Positions 1-10,224 of a DNA stretch of 64,000 nt are shown piece after piece (positions within the stretch are counted from its first letter, which is position 1; each line of letters starts with the position of its first letter). A program made the position numbers and the translations under genes. Source of the stretch: Sesamum alatum (lineage: Eukaryota > Streptophyta > Magnoliopsida > Lamiales > Pedaliaceae); NCBI GenBank assembly GCA_034509735.1, contig JACGWO010000006.1, forward strand, positions 11,795,001 through 11,859,000, written 5' to 3'. Below the pieces are notes generated by a model, which ran no database searches, was not told the DNA's origin, and worked only from the letters and a program-made list of their open reading frames with translations.

Positions 1-795
1 GATGGCCACCGAGCCTTGAGAAGATGATGGAGGCTGGCTTTGTTGTTCCTCCGCCATCTTCTCGAACGTCTCATGCGGATGAAATAATTTAGTTAGTATT
101 GAAAAAAATCAACTTATAATAAAAATTGAAAACGAAAAGACAATTTTGAACTTACCGCCACCTGCGCTGCCCTCGGCTGGCTCTGTCGTCCTTTCTTTTG
201 TAGACTTTGGAGAACAACTCCATCTGCTTGACTGGGCGACCGAGTTGTGTCTCTTGTCAAAGACATTAAAGAGTTAATGAATCAATTAATTAAATAAAAA
301 AACGTAAGAAAAACTTACCATCTTCTTATTGTCGTGGCCGACAGAGGACGAACCCCCTCGGTAGACAATCGCTGTGAAATTGGAGCTGGTCTAGTGTGCC
401 AAGAGCTGCTGCCAGATCTGCTCGGTAAGCTAAAGAGGTCTGGACAACTGTGCCATATCGTCCGAGAACCTCTTCCACAGGAAACGACCGGCCTGCCACT
501 GGACAACTTTGAACATGTCCTCGTCGTTGTAATCCCACCCCTAAAAAAAAAAATTAGCTATTGAAAAAATAATTAAATTATTGATGAATGTAATATACGT
601 ACCTTTACATTTTCCATCCAAAACAAGAGTGCTCCCGCAGGATCTGCCTGATGCATCCCCATGGATACGGATAGTGGCTGCGCACCGTTGCATTTATAGC
701 GCAATGGTAATCCCGGTCAGACCTGGAAAAATAATTAAAAATTAAATTTTGTGAAAAAGAAAATAATGGTCGGGTTGTACCTCGCCTCTCCACAA
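1..795 (-). pseudogene. Degenerate CACTA transposase, Transposase_24-like (Ptta/En/Spm) exons
   Basis: Read on the minus strand, three coding pieces resemble the plant Ptta/En/Spm transposase domain (Pfam Transposase_24). About 720-615 gives HYPYPWGCIRQIL...CFGWKM. About 540-305 gives WKRFSDDMAQLSRPL, a stop, EQIWQQLLAH, a stop, then TSSNFTAI...SVGHDNKK. About 290-165 gives QLGRPVKQMELFSKVYKRK. The spacers between pieces are AT-rich and look like introns. Two in-frame stops in the middle piece mark it as dead. The family normally encodes a DNA-binding or transposase-related protein of CACTA elements. It lies downstream of the TNP2-type N-terminus (796-1575) on the same strand and runs off the window at position 1. 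Confidence 0.6.
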
Positions 796-1575
796 AACTT
801 GTAGTATTCTAGATCAACATCGTCGTTCTAGTACAACATGCAACCCTTTTTACACGAATCAATCTTCTCAATAGGCAAACCTAAGTCTCTAATCAATTTC
901 TTCGTACTGTAGTAATCAGGGGGAAAAGTGTGATCGCGGGGCATTATATGATCAGCCCATTGGCATATTTGATCATATGTGCGCTTGGATAAATTGCCCT
1001 CGGCCTTGATATTCACCAAACTAGCAATCGCCCCCAACTCAGATTGGGTACAACTGCTCCATAACGGCTGGTCGGCAGCGCGCACTACATTGAAAAAATG
1101 GTTTGACAACCCTGACACATAATCATATGGCCCACCCCCATACCATGAACTAGGATTGGCATCAGTAGGACATGGCCTCGTACCATCATCAGGCACACTC
1201 TCATGGTAAGAAAAAAAACTAACCCGGGTCGGCTGCATCATAAACCATCCTCGGTGTCCAATCCATCTTTTGTTGGTCACCCCAATGCGAACTACCTTCC
1301 TCCTGAGTGGCTAGGATTTGCTCCTCCTGCACTGGAGGGGCGGTCACAGCATCAAAGTGCTCCTACACCCTCTCCTCGCCGTGAGAAGTCAAATTAAAAT
1401 ATTTCGGCATAAATTCGCACCTATATAAGTCGAAATTGACCTCGTCAGGTATTTTAAACCTTTCATTTTTGCACTTCGCACACGGGCAGCTAATCTTATC
1501 TCTGTCCATATATCTATGCTGAAACTGAGCCCACTCTATAAAAGTTTTAACACCATCCTCAAACTCCGGCATAAG
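796..1575 (-). pseudogene. CACTA transposase N-terminus (Transpos_assoc + start of TNP2)
   Basis: The minus-strand 69-aa piece at 1363-1572 has the transposase-associated domain pattern: GVKTFIEWAQ, then ISCPCAKCKN (a CxCxxC zinc-like core), then FMPKYFNLTSHGE. The 150-aa piece at 828-1280 continues with the TNP2 lead-in: NIKAEGNLSKRTYDQI, HIMPRDHTFPPDYYSTKK, LGLPIEKIDSCKKGCMLY. A stop follows, then DDVDLEYYKFCGEARYNPT, the TNP2 CxFCGxxRY motif with the first Cys changed to Tyr. The catalytic part of TNP2 that should follow is absent; the sequence passes directly into the Transposase_24-like exons. The two open pieces are in different frames, so this is a pseudogene. Confidence 0.8.
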
Positions 1576-4399
1576 ACCTGTCCTATTCGGTAGGTTTTTC
1601 TAATACATCCATCTTCTCAATTGCCTTAACATGATGAGTACTACATATATGTAGACAGACATATACATACATTTAGAATAACTAGAAAGCATGATGTGCG
1701 ATGCACATGTAGAAATATGCTTTTAGAAGTAAATATATCATTTATGTTAAGTTCATGAAATTATTCATTTTTTTTCATTGAAACATTAGTATTATACAAT
1801 TATATCTTCAAACATATTGATAATAATTATTTAAATTGATAAGGGAACTATTCTATTCTATTATTTGTAATTCACTTTCTAACTTTAATTGGTACTATTG
1901 AATAAAAAGATATTCCCCAAAATTAAAATTTTGTATTTGTATATTCACTAATGATTATTTCATTATTATGCATCAAGCCAATTAATATGAAAATATAAAC
2001 TAATGATATTCAAAATATTAATATTAAAATAAAAAATAATTAGTCAAAGCTCCTTATCTTGGATAGAATAAATTGATCAATTTTATTTGTAGGTTATGCC
2101 TAGTTTCTGTCGTTTAATTTTGTTTATTTTTTGTTACATTTTGTTTGTGTTGTATGTTTTCTTTATTACTATATTTGAATGTCATTTATTTTTAATTTAT
2201 TGACACTATTACAAACTAATTGTTTATTAAATATTGTTATAAAAGTATAATCAAATTGGACCATAGTACCATATTCATATTGTAAGACCATAATGTATGT
2301 TAATCATATTTCAGTATTAACTTTTTTATATTGTCAAAGCATTATTTACATGCTTTATTAGCTTCTAAATTTTGAAATGTTATTGTGTTAATGTTTATTC
2401 ACCATTTAACTTTTCTTATTTTCATAAGGGGAAATAGATTTTCAGTCCGTAACTTAGGTCCTTTCCATTTCAATTTGGTCTATTGATTTTGGAATTCTTA
2501 CCTTCGGTCGCATAAATATTAAAAGGTAGTAATTTGGTTCCATAACACATTTTCCTCTGGATATTCAAAAGAAAATGCCATGTGGGCGTTAAGTGTATAA
2601 CAATACAGGGGACCAAATGTTACAATTTTTATGCACCTTTTAAAGCATAAAAATAGTTATGTATGTCTCGTTAAGACCTACAATTATGTTAGTTAATTTA
2701 CTACTCAATAAGATAAGATTTTAAATTAAATTGTTTATTATATTACTATTTATATTCTTCTTCAATGTCGATGTCTCCAGGGTGCAGGGGAGGGGGACAT
2801 GGTGTTTTTAGCCTATTAATATTGAAATAAAATAAATTAGTTAGCTCTTTTGTAAATTTTCAATAGCACTTCGAATTTAATGAGATTGATAATTTTTATT
2901 TGTAATTAAAGTTTGATACTTATTCGTTATTCCTTTTTTAGAAGAAATTTTATTTTAATAAAATTGATCATTTTTTATTCGTAGGTCTTGTTGGTGTCTC
3001 TTTGCTATTGTTTGATTTTGCTATATTATGTCTGTGTATGTAATATAATTTTTTTACTATATTCTGAATGTCGTTGATTTTTAATTTATTGACACTAAAT
3101 GATTAGAAACTAATGATTTATTGACTATTATTATAAATATATTATTTAATTGGACAATATTACCAATATTTTGTATTGTAAGATCCTAATATTAATTATA
3201 TTTCAGTATCAACTTTTAAATATTGTCCAAGTATTATATATTTACGTCCTTTATTACCTTCTAAATTTTGAAATATTATTGTATAAAATTTGATTTTTTG
3301 CCTTTATATTGCAATCTTTAATTCTATATTAGTTTAACTTCTTAATCTTATTTTCGTATGCACCGATTGGTATAATCTAGTTCTTATTCAATAATATATT
3401 ATGTTACAACTTAATTTTTTATGTCACATTTGTTGTTGTAATAATTTTATTCTATTGATTAATATAAAATACAATAGATGTAGAAGTAAAGCATTTATGA
3501 TTATCTAATACTAAAAAAATCAAGTACTAAGAGATTCACTCAATAGTTGAATTTTCACAAGTAATTTCAATTTAATAATATCATCTCCATATATTAATTT
3601 TGATTTGTAATTAAATTTTGATATTTATTTGTTATTATATATATAAGTTTAGATTAGTATTTTGTATATTATTCATGTGTAGTTTATTAAATGTTAATGT
3701 GTCATTGTAAATGAAAACTTTCTTAATATAATTAAGATTTCTTCTACCAAAGTAATTGTGTTGATATATTATTTGGCATATTAAATTTTTTTAGTTGAAT
3801 ATGTTATTCATTTTCTAAGTAGTTTAGAGCAATTAAGACTCTTAAATATTTTTCTTATAAAATTTTATTTTTTCTATAACTAATTTTATAATATAATTTT
3901 CTGTGAATGTTATTAAAATTTAATGTGTGACAAGTCTGTGTAATTAGGCTCATTCACGATTAGAAGCAGGTTATTAAAATTCTGTGTAATTGAATTCATT
4001 CATGATTCATGATTTAGGTTCTTTATCCTAAACTTATATGGAGGAGGTTTAGAATATTTAGAATTCTAAATTGTTAAAAATTCTAAAATCTATAATATAA
4101 TAATTAATAATATTTAAATGAGGGTATATTTGTCTTTACACAATAGGGAACAAACAACTTGAGTATTCACACATTTATATAGAGTATAGATATATATACA
4201 TATATTGTCAACCTATAAAAATAATTAAACAATATTTACTTAAAACAAAAAGGTTCAAATTGTGACCTGGTCAGAGCAACTCAATAGATCAACGGTAACC
4301 GAACAAGTGTATGTGAATGAATTGTGGTCGAGAGAGATTGAGTGTGTGTGTGTGGTGTACTAGAACAAATTAGATAAATTGAGAACAACATGCAACAAA
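1576..4399. other. AT-rich noncoding 5' region of the CACTA element
   Basis: No coding signal is visible on either strand. The region lies between the transposase N-terminus and the terminal repeat at 5003, so I take it as the long 5' noncoding part of the CACTA element, possibly with later insertions. A diverged direct duplication is visible (about 2080-2400 against 2975-3290). A segment at about 2430-2680 with phrases like 'tttcaatttggtct' resembles MULE-type MITE sequence, but I could not pair its ends. Confidence 0.35.
2080..3290 (+). repeat. Diverged direct duplication, two copies
   Basis: Copy 1 (about 2080-2400) and copy 2 (about 2975-3290) share an ordered series of blocks: a 'tgatca.tttttatt' block, 'ttttaatttattgacacta', 'aattggac.atagtacca', 'atattgtaaga.c', 'atttcagtat.aactttt' and 'ttctaaattttgaaat'. 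Spacing between the blocks is nearly the same in both copies, which argues against chance similarity of AT-rich DNA. Small indels and many substitutions show that the duplication is old. Function unknown. Confidence 0.5.
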
Positions 4400-5003
4400 A
4401 TATATAGGAGAATTTGTACCGGCCTTTCTAATGGCCTTTCTGACAAAAAATAGCCGTTATAATATAGCCGTTGAAATATAACCGTTAGAGACATAAATTA
4501 TTGGAACGGCTTTTGTATCAACCATATCTTTAGGACAAAGCCGCGGGAATTGTAATGGGTTTTTTATTATCATCTATTATTTGCACTTTGAAACGACTTG
4601 TGTGTACATAGCTTGTAACGGAATTCGTCAATTTCAAAAGACCGTTACAAAATTAAGAAACCGGTATAAAAGCCATACCTAATTTGTAGCGGACTATCAT
4701 TTTGCATCGACTTTTCTTGCGGCTTGGATCCATCCACTTACATGCTGTTACGATGTTACCAAGATCTTCCTAAAGCCGCTACAATCTGTAATGGCTTATA
4801 TTTTGTAACGATACTTACACAATTAGGTTGTAACGACTTTTGTAGCGGCTATTCCTAAGCTCTTGATATTAATGTCATTCATTTAACATTGTGACGTCAG
4901 CAGATAGTTTAAGTCACAAAGTTGTTGCAAAGGCAGTTGGTATTCTAACGGTTTCGAAGCTGTTACAAAAAAGTCGTTACAAATCCCGTATTTTTTTGTA
5001 GTG
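4400..5003 (-). mobile_element. CACTA terminus: subterminal repeats and terminal inverted repeat
   Basis: The plus strand ends 'tttttttgtagtg' at 4991-5003, which reads CACTACAAAAAAA on the minus strand, the En/Spm terminal sequence. The preceding 550 bp carry many copies of short motifs in both orientations: 'gttacaaa', 'cgttacaaa', 'tgtaacga' and 'gtagcggct'. These are typical of the subterminal repeats bound by CACTA accessory proteins. The end has the correct orientation to be the 5' terminus of the element whose transposase lies at 1-1575. The other terminus lies outside the window. The 3-bp target duplication cannot be tested; the flank here is 'aat' (5004-5006). Confidence 0.75.
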
Positions 5004-5418
5004 AATTTCCATTGACAATCACAATAAATATACAGATCAACGAAACACACCAAAAGTAAACAATCAAAGATTCAAACAACATGCAAAACAAAACAACTAT
5101 ATATTCTAAAAAATAGTAGTAAATCTCACAAAATAAAAATAAAAATTAACAGTAGTCCAAATTGTCGGTAATAAATTCGTGTAATCCAATTTACTTTCAA
5201 GTACTTAGTTGAAATCACTTCACAAGTGTGAAAAGTTCATTGATGAATTTGCTTTCAAATACTCGACAAACTAGTAATTTTACACCAAAATTCATCCCGT
5301 TAATAATCAAATATCATACAAAAGAAAGCAACTAATATTATTATAAATAATCAGTAAAACTAAACTAACCTTTCAAATCTTTTTCGACGATGAACACCAA
5401 AATGCTTCCAATACTTGA

Positions 5419-5703
5419 TCAAAATTTTCTCCAAACCCGTAAAAGTTCTTCTGTGAATTGTAGAATTGTAGAGCCGAATCTCATTGTAATTAGCTCAATT
5501 TTGCGAAGCGCTCTCTCAGACGTTTCCACTCTTGGATCGTCTGAACTTAGTATATTTGCGCAATGACAAGCTCTTTTAAACAAATTTAGACACTGATGCA
5601 CTTCGATCTTTGCCAAATCGAGGGCTTGGTCAATCTTAATAATCAATCGTACGTGCAGATATATGCCTAATACTCCACACAATCGTTGGGGAACACCTAC
5701 CAT
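5419..5703 (-). CDS. Unrecognised 94-aa ORF, possibly spurious
   Basis: This is an ATG-initiated 94-codon ORF on the minus strand (MVGVPQRLCGV to ELLRVWRKF) with mixed, protein-like composition in otherwise AT-rich DNA. The middle has amphipathic, helix-like segments (KIDQALDLAKIEVHQCLNLF; RALRKIELITMRFG). There is no signal peptide, membrane segment or motif that I recognise. It lies just outside the CACTA terminus at 5003, so it could be part of an old host exon or of another element. I assign no function, and chance occurrence is quite possible. Confidence 0.2.
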   Translation of the reverse strand: MVGVPQRLCGVLGIYLHVRLIIKIDQALDLAKIEVHQCLNLFKRACHCANILSSDDPRVETSERALRKIELITMRFGSTILQFTEELLRVWRKF

Positions 5704-6927
5704 GTTTAGTCCTTATTATTGACTGATACATGATTCATTTCTAACTAATGTAATTCCCTCTCAAATGATCTTTCCATCATAATTCACATTCTTTCCAAAT
5801 GTGTGGCACTCAATTGTCCTATATTCCGTTCTAATTCTCTTTGGCCTAATATATGTGATTTGATTAAGTAAAGTTTAATAATTACTTTTGTTAAGTAATT
5901 AAGGTTTTTTGAATTTTTTTTATTGCTTTTCTTTTGTTAAGATAATGTCTGCTAATTTTAGCCATGTTTGTTAATCAAATACAAAATAAGAACTGGTCAT
6001 GCCTATTAATTTTGCTAGTATTTTTTTTATAGTATTCGATTCATTATATCATTCAAAATATTCAAATTCAAAATTGATTCAACATTGGTGCATTCAATTT
6101 AACGAATACGTTTAAATAAGACAAAAAATTAACAAAAATTACTATAGAAGTAGATATACACCCACATTCGTGAGACTATAAAAATTTCAAAAAAAAAAAA
6201 AAACAAAAATACTACAGAAGTAGATATTTAAGTATCGTATGGTGTAAGTATAATAAGTATATGACTTTTTCACCTAATTAAAAAAGATGGGTATTACTTG
6301 ATACTTTAGAATATGGACGAAAAATAAAGTACTTTATTTTTCATACAAGAAAAATATGAAATTAGTGATAAAATATAAAATGATAATTTTAAAGTGGTCA
6401 CTAAAAATATATATTAAGTAAATATTTTCTATCTTGTTACTATATATTTATTAGTAACAAAAGTTGTGTAGAAAGTTGTTAATAAATACAACTAGTGATA
6501 CATCTATAGTGACAACAATTATTATTGTTAGTACGTAGTTTATAACTATAAAAGTGCTACTAGTTGTTAGTGACAATATTTTGCATGATTTTTTGTAACT
6601 AGTTCTTGCCAATAACAAAGTATATTAATAATTAGATTATTCTTGTAATATTTCTAAAATAAGTGAGCTGATAGATTTTCAAAAACTAGAAATAATAAAA
6701 TTATATTTTTATGCAAAAATGTATTAAATAATATAAATAATTGGTACTTAACACATATTTATCATATCATATAAATATATTAAAATAAATAAATTGGATG
6801 CTTTTTAGTAGATCACAAAATTTAGACCCAAATAATGTCCATATTTTGAATTTTGTTAAGGTTAATTAACTACAAAAAGTTGAACTTATAGTTGAAATCA
6901 TTGCACTAGCAACAGAAATCATTATAA
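5704..6927. other. AT-rich intergenic DNA, no gene seen
   Basis: No coding signal. A stretch at about 6390-6620 repeats words such as 'gttagtgac', 'ttagtaac' and 'gtaactagtt', resembling CACTA subterminal repeats. It may belong with the terminus at 8217, but no matching CACTA start was found. Confidence 0.3.
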
Positions 6928-7251
6928 GGGACAATTATATTCTTGGTCCATATATTAGGGTTGCTTTCAATTTACTTTAACTTGTTATGATTTTCTCACG
7001 TTGCATCTAATAAGTTGAAAATTTTCTTAATGTTAGTTCTCACATGTATTTTTCGTCCAATAATTAATGGAAAATGTACGAAAATGCACGTGAGACTACT
7101 AACTGCTCCGTTAATTATTAGACGAAAAATGCATATGGAAACTAAAATTGAGAAAATTTTTAACTTATGGGATGCAATGTGAAAAAATCATAACAAATGA
7201 GATTAAATTGAAAAGAACCTTAACATATGAGACCCAAAATACGATTTTCCC
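6928..7251. mobile_element. Fold-back MITE, about 324 bp, almost entirely inverted repeat
   Basis: The left arm (6928-about 7073) and right arm (about 7110-7251) are reverse complements over roughly 140 bp with moderate divergence. Left 'tcttggtccatatattaggg' pairs with right 'ccttaacatatgagacccaaaa'. Further in, 'gttatgattttctcacgttgca' pairs with 'tgcaatgtgaaaaaatcataac', and 'ttttcgtccaataattaatgga' pairs with 'tccgttaattattagacgaaaa'. The ends are GGGA and TCCC. The flanks both contain ATTATAA (6921-6927 and 7254-7260), a plausible but imperfect target duplication. There is no coding capacity. The long TIRs suggest a MULE-derived MITE; that is inference. Confidence 0.75.
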
Positions 7252-8217
7252 AAATTATAATAACTATGAACTTAAATTGCAAATTTTAAATACTAGTGAA
7301 ACTATAAACTTGAAATCCATGAAAATTTTTCATACTGGGTTTCTATTAAATAATTACCTAGTTATTTTTATAAATTTATTATCTTTTTTCACAATATTGA
7401 TAGTTAATATATTCCATTGACATAAGAACAGCAACGCATAATCACATACATATAAACTCTATTATAACTTCTACTTGTAAATTAATTTAGTTATGAACTT
7501 GAACTGTTTATCAAACTCTTTATTCCTAGTCGGTGATTAAGATATTATATAATTTTTATTTCTAAATTTATTTCCTACGCAAAACTGTGTAAGTAAGTCG
7601 TTGCACTAGCAAAGAAGATTGGTGATAGAAGTGTAAGTGTTGCGACATCAAATTCTGTAGCTAGTTTGTAGTTAATATATTATATATTCTTTTTGTTCTA
7701 TTTTCCTACACAAAATTTTGTAGCTAATCCCTTGTACTAACAATAGAAATAGTAACAAAACATTATGGCATTACAAGTTCTTATAACATATAAAATATTG
7801 ATTTAAATTTATCGCAAACTCTGTAGCTAGTTCATAATTAAAATATTTTATTATTTCATTTATCTCCTAATTTATGTTTTCTACGAAAAGATCGTAGCTA
7901 ATTTATTGTGTAAGCAATAAAATTTAAACTAATGTATACTTTGTTGCAATATTTGTAGCCGTTTCGTTGCCTATGTACCTCATATTCTTTGGATATTTTT
8001 AATACATAATTTGCTATGGAATGTCCATTGTTAGTCCATCTCACTAGATAATTTTTTTTAATATTTGTAGCCATTTCGTTGCCAACATACCTCATTTTTT
8101 TGGATAATTATAATATATTATTTGCTATGGAATATCCATTGTTAGTTCATCTCATTAGCTACGGAATTAATTTCGTTGCAATATCTTTTGTAGTATCTGC
8201 CTTGGTTTCTTGTAGTG
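7252..8217. mobile_element. Second CACTA-type terminus with subterminal repeats
   Basis: The sequence 'tttcttgtagtg' ends at 8217, which reads CACTACAAGAAA on the other strand, a common plant CACTA terminal sequence. The preceding DNA repeats 'tttcgttgc' and 'atatttgtagcc' together with variants such as 'gtagctagt', as expected for subterminal repeats. I did not find the opposite CACTA end or any transposase nearby, so this is either a non-autonomous copy with a decayed left end or a truncated one. No coding signal elsewhere in the stretch. Confidence 0.55.
7949..8163 (+). repeat. Tandem duplication, about 112-bp unit, in the CACTA subterminal region
   Basis: Unit 1 starts 'atatttgtagccgtttcgtt' at 7949 and unit 2 starts 'atatttgtagccatttcgtt' at 8061. 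Both continue with a shared 'tttgctatggaat.tccatt' block and 'ccatctcactaga'/'tcatctcattagc'. The start-to-start distance is 112 bp. Confidence 0.75.
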
Positions 8218-8369
8218 ACATCAAGTGTACTATAGGTAAAAGCATTATGCTTGCTAGAAGAATTGAAATTTTAGTCCTATAAATATGAATGGTGGGTGGT
8301 AATTTAGTTTGTATGAATTCATTTTGACAATTTTGTTTAGTAATTTTAAATGTTTTGCACATTGAGAAC

Positions 8370-8698
8370 TGTTGAATAATTATATAAACTAGATATATAG
8401 TCATATGTCTAGAATATGCTATTCATGTATTTGGATAAATACATGAAAGTGTCACTTCATATTATTGGATGAATGTACAGAAATTAATGTAATGCATGCA
8501 TGTCTTTTAGGTTTTGATGAATTTATTTATTAGGAGAGTTTGAAGGATATATTTGTGCAAGTATAAATACCCTATATGTTGGAGTTATTTGTACACCAAA
8601 AAAGGAGGTAGTGTTAAGAAGTAATTTTGAGTTATCTCATCTTTCCTCCAATCTCCTCTTGTGTATTTTGAGTGATATATGCTATCCATTTGCAAACA
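8370..8698 (+). repeat. Copia-C LTR1 (5' LTR)
   Basis: It starts TGTTGAATAATT and ends TTGCAAACA. It shares with LTR2 and LTR3 the blocks 'atgtatttggataaatacat', 'cttttaggttttgatgaatt' and 'tttattaggagagtttgaa', and the downstream 'aagtataaatacccata'-like region with a TATAAATA box at about 8560-8570. A tRNA-Met-type primer site follows at once. Confidence 0.85.
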
Positions 8699-8701
8699 AA
8701 G

Positions 8702-8715
8702 TGGGATCAAGAGCC
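8702..8715 (+). promoter_or_regulatory. Copia-C primer-binding site (degenerate)
   Basis: TGGGATCAAGAGCC lies 3 bp after LTR1 and resembles the initiator tRNA-Met complement TGGTATCAGAGC with one substitution and one inserted A. An inverted copy at 10925-11025 keeps the canonical TGGTATCAGAG, which supports the assignment. Confidence 0.65.
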
Positions 8716-8746
8716 AATTTGTTTGGAGACTAAAGCTTGAAGAAAC

Positions 8747-9640
8747 ATGTCGAACGGAACACCATTTATAGTTCTGACCCCCACCGAAGAAAATTATGAT
8801 AATCGGTGCATAAGGATGAAAACTTTGCTTGGATCCTATGAAGTATGGATTCTGTGGAAAAAGGTGTTGAAGGAAATAATGCAAAGAAAAAGATCAAAAG
8901 GCACTCACACTTATTCATCAAGGTTTGTATGAAAAGATGTTCGAGAAGGTTGCTGCGGCAACAACCTTCAAGGATGCATGAAAAATTCTTCAAGCTTATT
9001 TTAAAGGTGCCAACAAAGTAAATAAAGTGCGTCTCCAAACATTAAGAGGTGAGTTTGAATCTCTTCACATGAAGGATTCATAATCTGTTTCGGATTGTAT
9101 GTAGTTTTGCCTATAACAAATCAAATGAAGATATATGGAGAGGACATGAAGGATGAGTGGAACGTTGGAAAAATTTTGAGATCTTTGGATCCTAAATTTA
9201 AAGGGTCCAAAGATTTGGACACTATGACTGTTGATGAACTTGTTGAATCGTTGCAAGCCCATGAAGAAAGATTGAAGAAAACAATTAAAGAATCAATGGA
9301 ACAAGCTTTGAAAGCGAAATTGTTATTAAAGAGACAAATTAAATGACGTCCAAAGAGGAAGAGGACGTATAGGATTTCATGGTCAAGAACAAAATCGAGG
9401 AAAAGGTGGACGTGGACAAAATAATTATTCATCAACCGAAAAATAGAATAATTATTCCGTCCAAAGTACCAATCAAGGAAGAGGTCGTGGACAAGGCATA
9501 GGTTGGAGAGATGCGCATAATAAACCAAATCAATCACGGTATGACAAGTCAAACATTGAGAGTTTTAGTTGTCATCAATTTATCATTATGCTTGGGAATG
9601 TCCAAATGTGAAGGAGATAAGTAATCTTGTGGAAAAACGA
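8747..9640 (+). pseudogene. Copia-C gag pseudogene
   Basis: It opens MSNGTPFIVLTPTEENYDN from the ATG at 8747, a typical copia gag start, followed by RMKTLLGSYEVW. After a frameshift the frame gives FEKVAAATTFKDA and ANKVNKVRLQTLRGEFESL. The piece at 9095-9346 gives ITNQMKIYGEDM, VGKILRSLDPKF and DELVESLQAHEERLKK, with an internal deletion where the family usually reads 'PKFDYIVVAIEES'. The zinc knuckle near 9570-9605 (SCHQF..HYAWECP) has lost one Cys and spacing. Several frameshifts and stops make it non-functional. Confidence 0.75.
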
Positions 9641-9696
9641 TGATAAAGAAGAAACGAATCCCACCTTGCTTCTTGTGTACGTAAATAATCAAGATG

Positions 9697-9975
9697 AGTA
9701 AGACAATCGGTGGTACCTTGACTCCAGCGCAAGCAGTCATATCTGAGGTAAGAAGGATCTATTTGTAGATCTCAATGAATCTATTGACGACAATATAAAT
9801 TTTGGAGATTCTTCAAAGGTTCACATCAAAGGAAAATGTACAATTTTGATTCGTTCGAAACATGAAAACCATCAATTTATCTCTAGTGCCTTTTATGTTC
9901 CCACCATGAAAAGTAAAGCCAAATCTCATTTTTTAATTTCCCAGTTCAAAGCTTTAGCGTTTGACTTCTGAAAGC
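9697..9975 (+). pseudogene. Copia-C protease fragment
   Basis: WYLDSSASSH at about 9710 corresponds to the copia aspartic protease start WxLDSGASxHM. The catalytic Asp-Ser is kept but Gly has become Ser. It continues NINFGDSSKVHIKGKCTIL, then HENHQFISSAFYVPTMKSK over frameshifts, and is broken at about 9917. The sequence that should follow resumes at 12272 after LTR2, so the protease to GAG-pre-integrase region is split by the inserted segment. Confidence 0.65.
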
Positions 9976-10224
9976 CTAGAAAGTTGTTTTTCCTCCTTTG
10001 GGTATTATCTACTCAGGATAGGTGCCCGCGGAAACGTGATCCTACCTCGCTGCTCAGGACGATAGTGTGATCAACTCTGTTTTGTTTTTTTTGTTGAATA
10101 CAAAAGAAGACGATCATCCCCTTTTTGTTTTGTTTGTGGTTGGCATGCGTAGCCCCACCAGACAAAAAGTGATGGTTTCGAGTGAATCTCCCTCTCATGC
10201 AGCTATGAGGCAATCCACTCATAG

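Noticed and set aside
7949..8163. Two-unit 112-bp repeat considered as a CRISPR-like or satellite array
   Set aside because: Only two diverged units and no short repeat-spacer pattern. The plant TE context explains it as a CACTA subterminal duplication.
8079..8404. Short frames on both strands near the second CACTA end
   Set aside because: They lie in subterminal repeats and AT-rich DNA; the translations are low-complexity and match nothing.
9917..10220. Possible N-terminal zinc finger of the captured FDM/IDN2 gene
   Set aside because: I could not read the expected CPxC...KKK...YKxxDLxxHA pattern in any frame, so this part is left unassigned.
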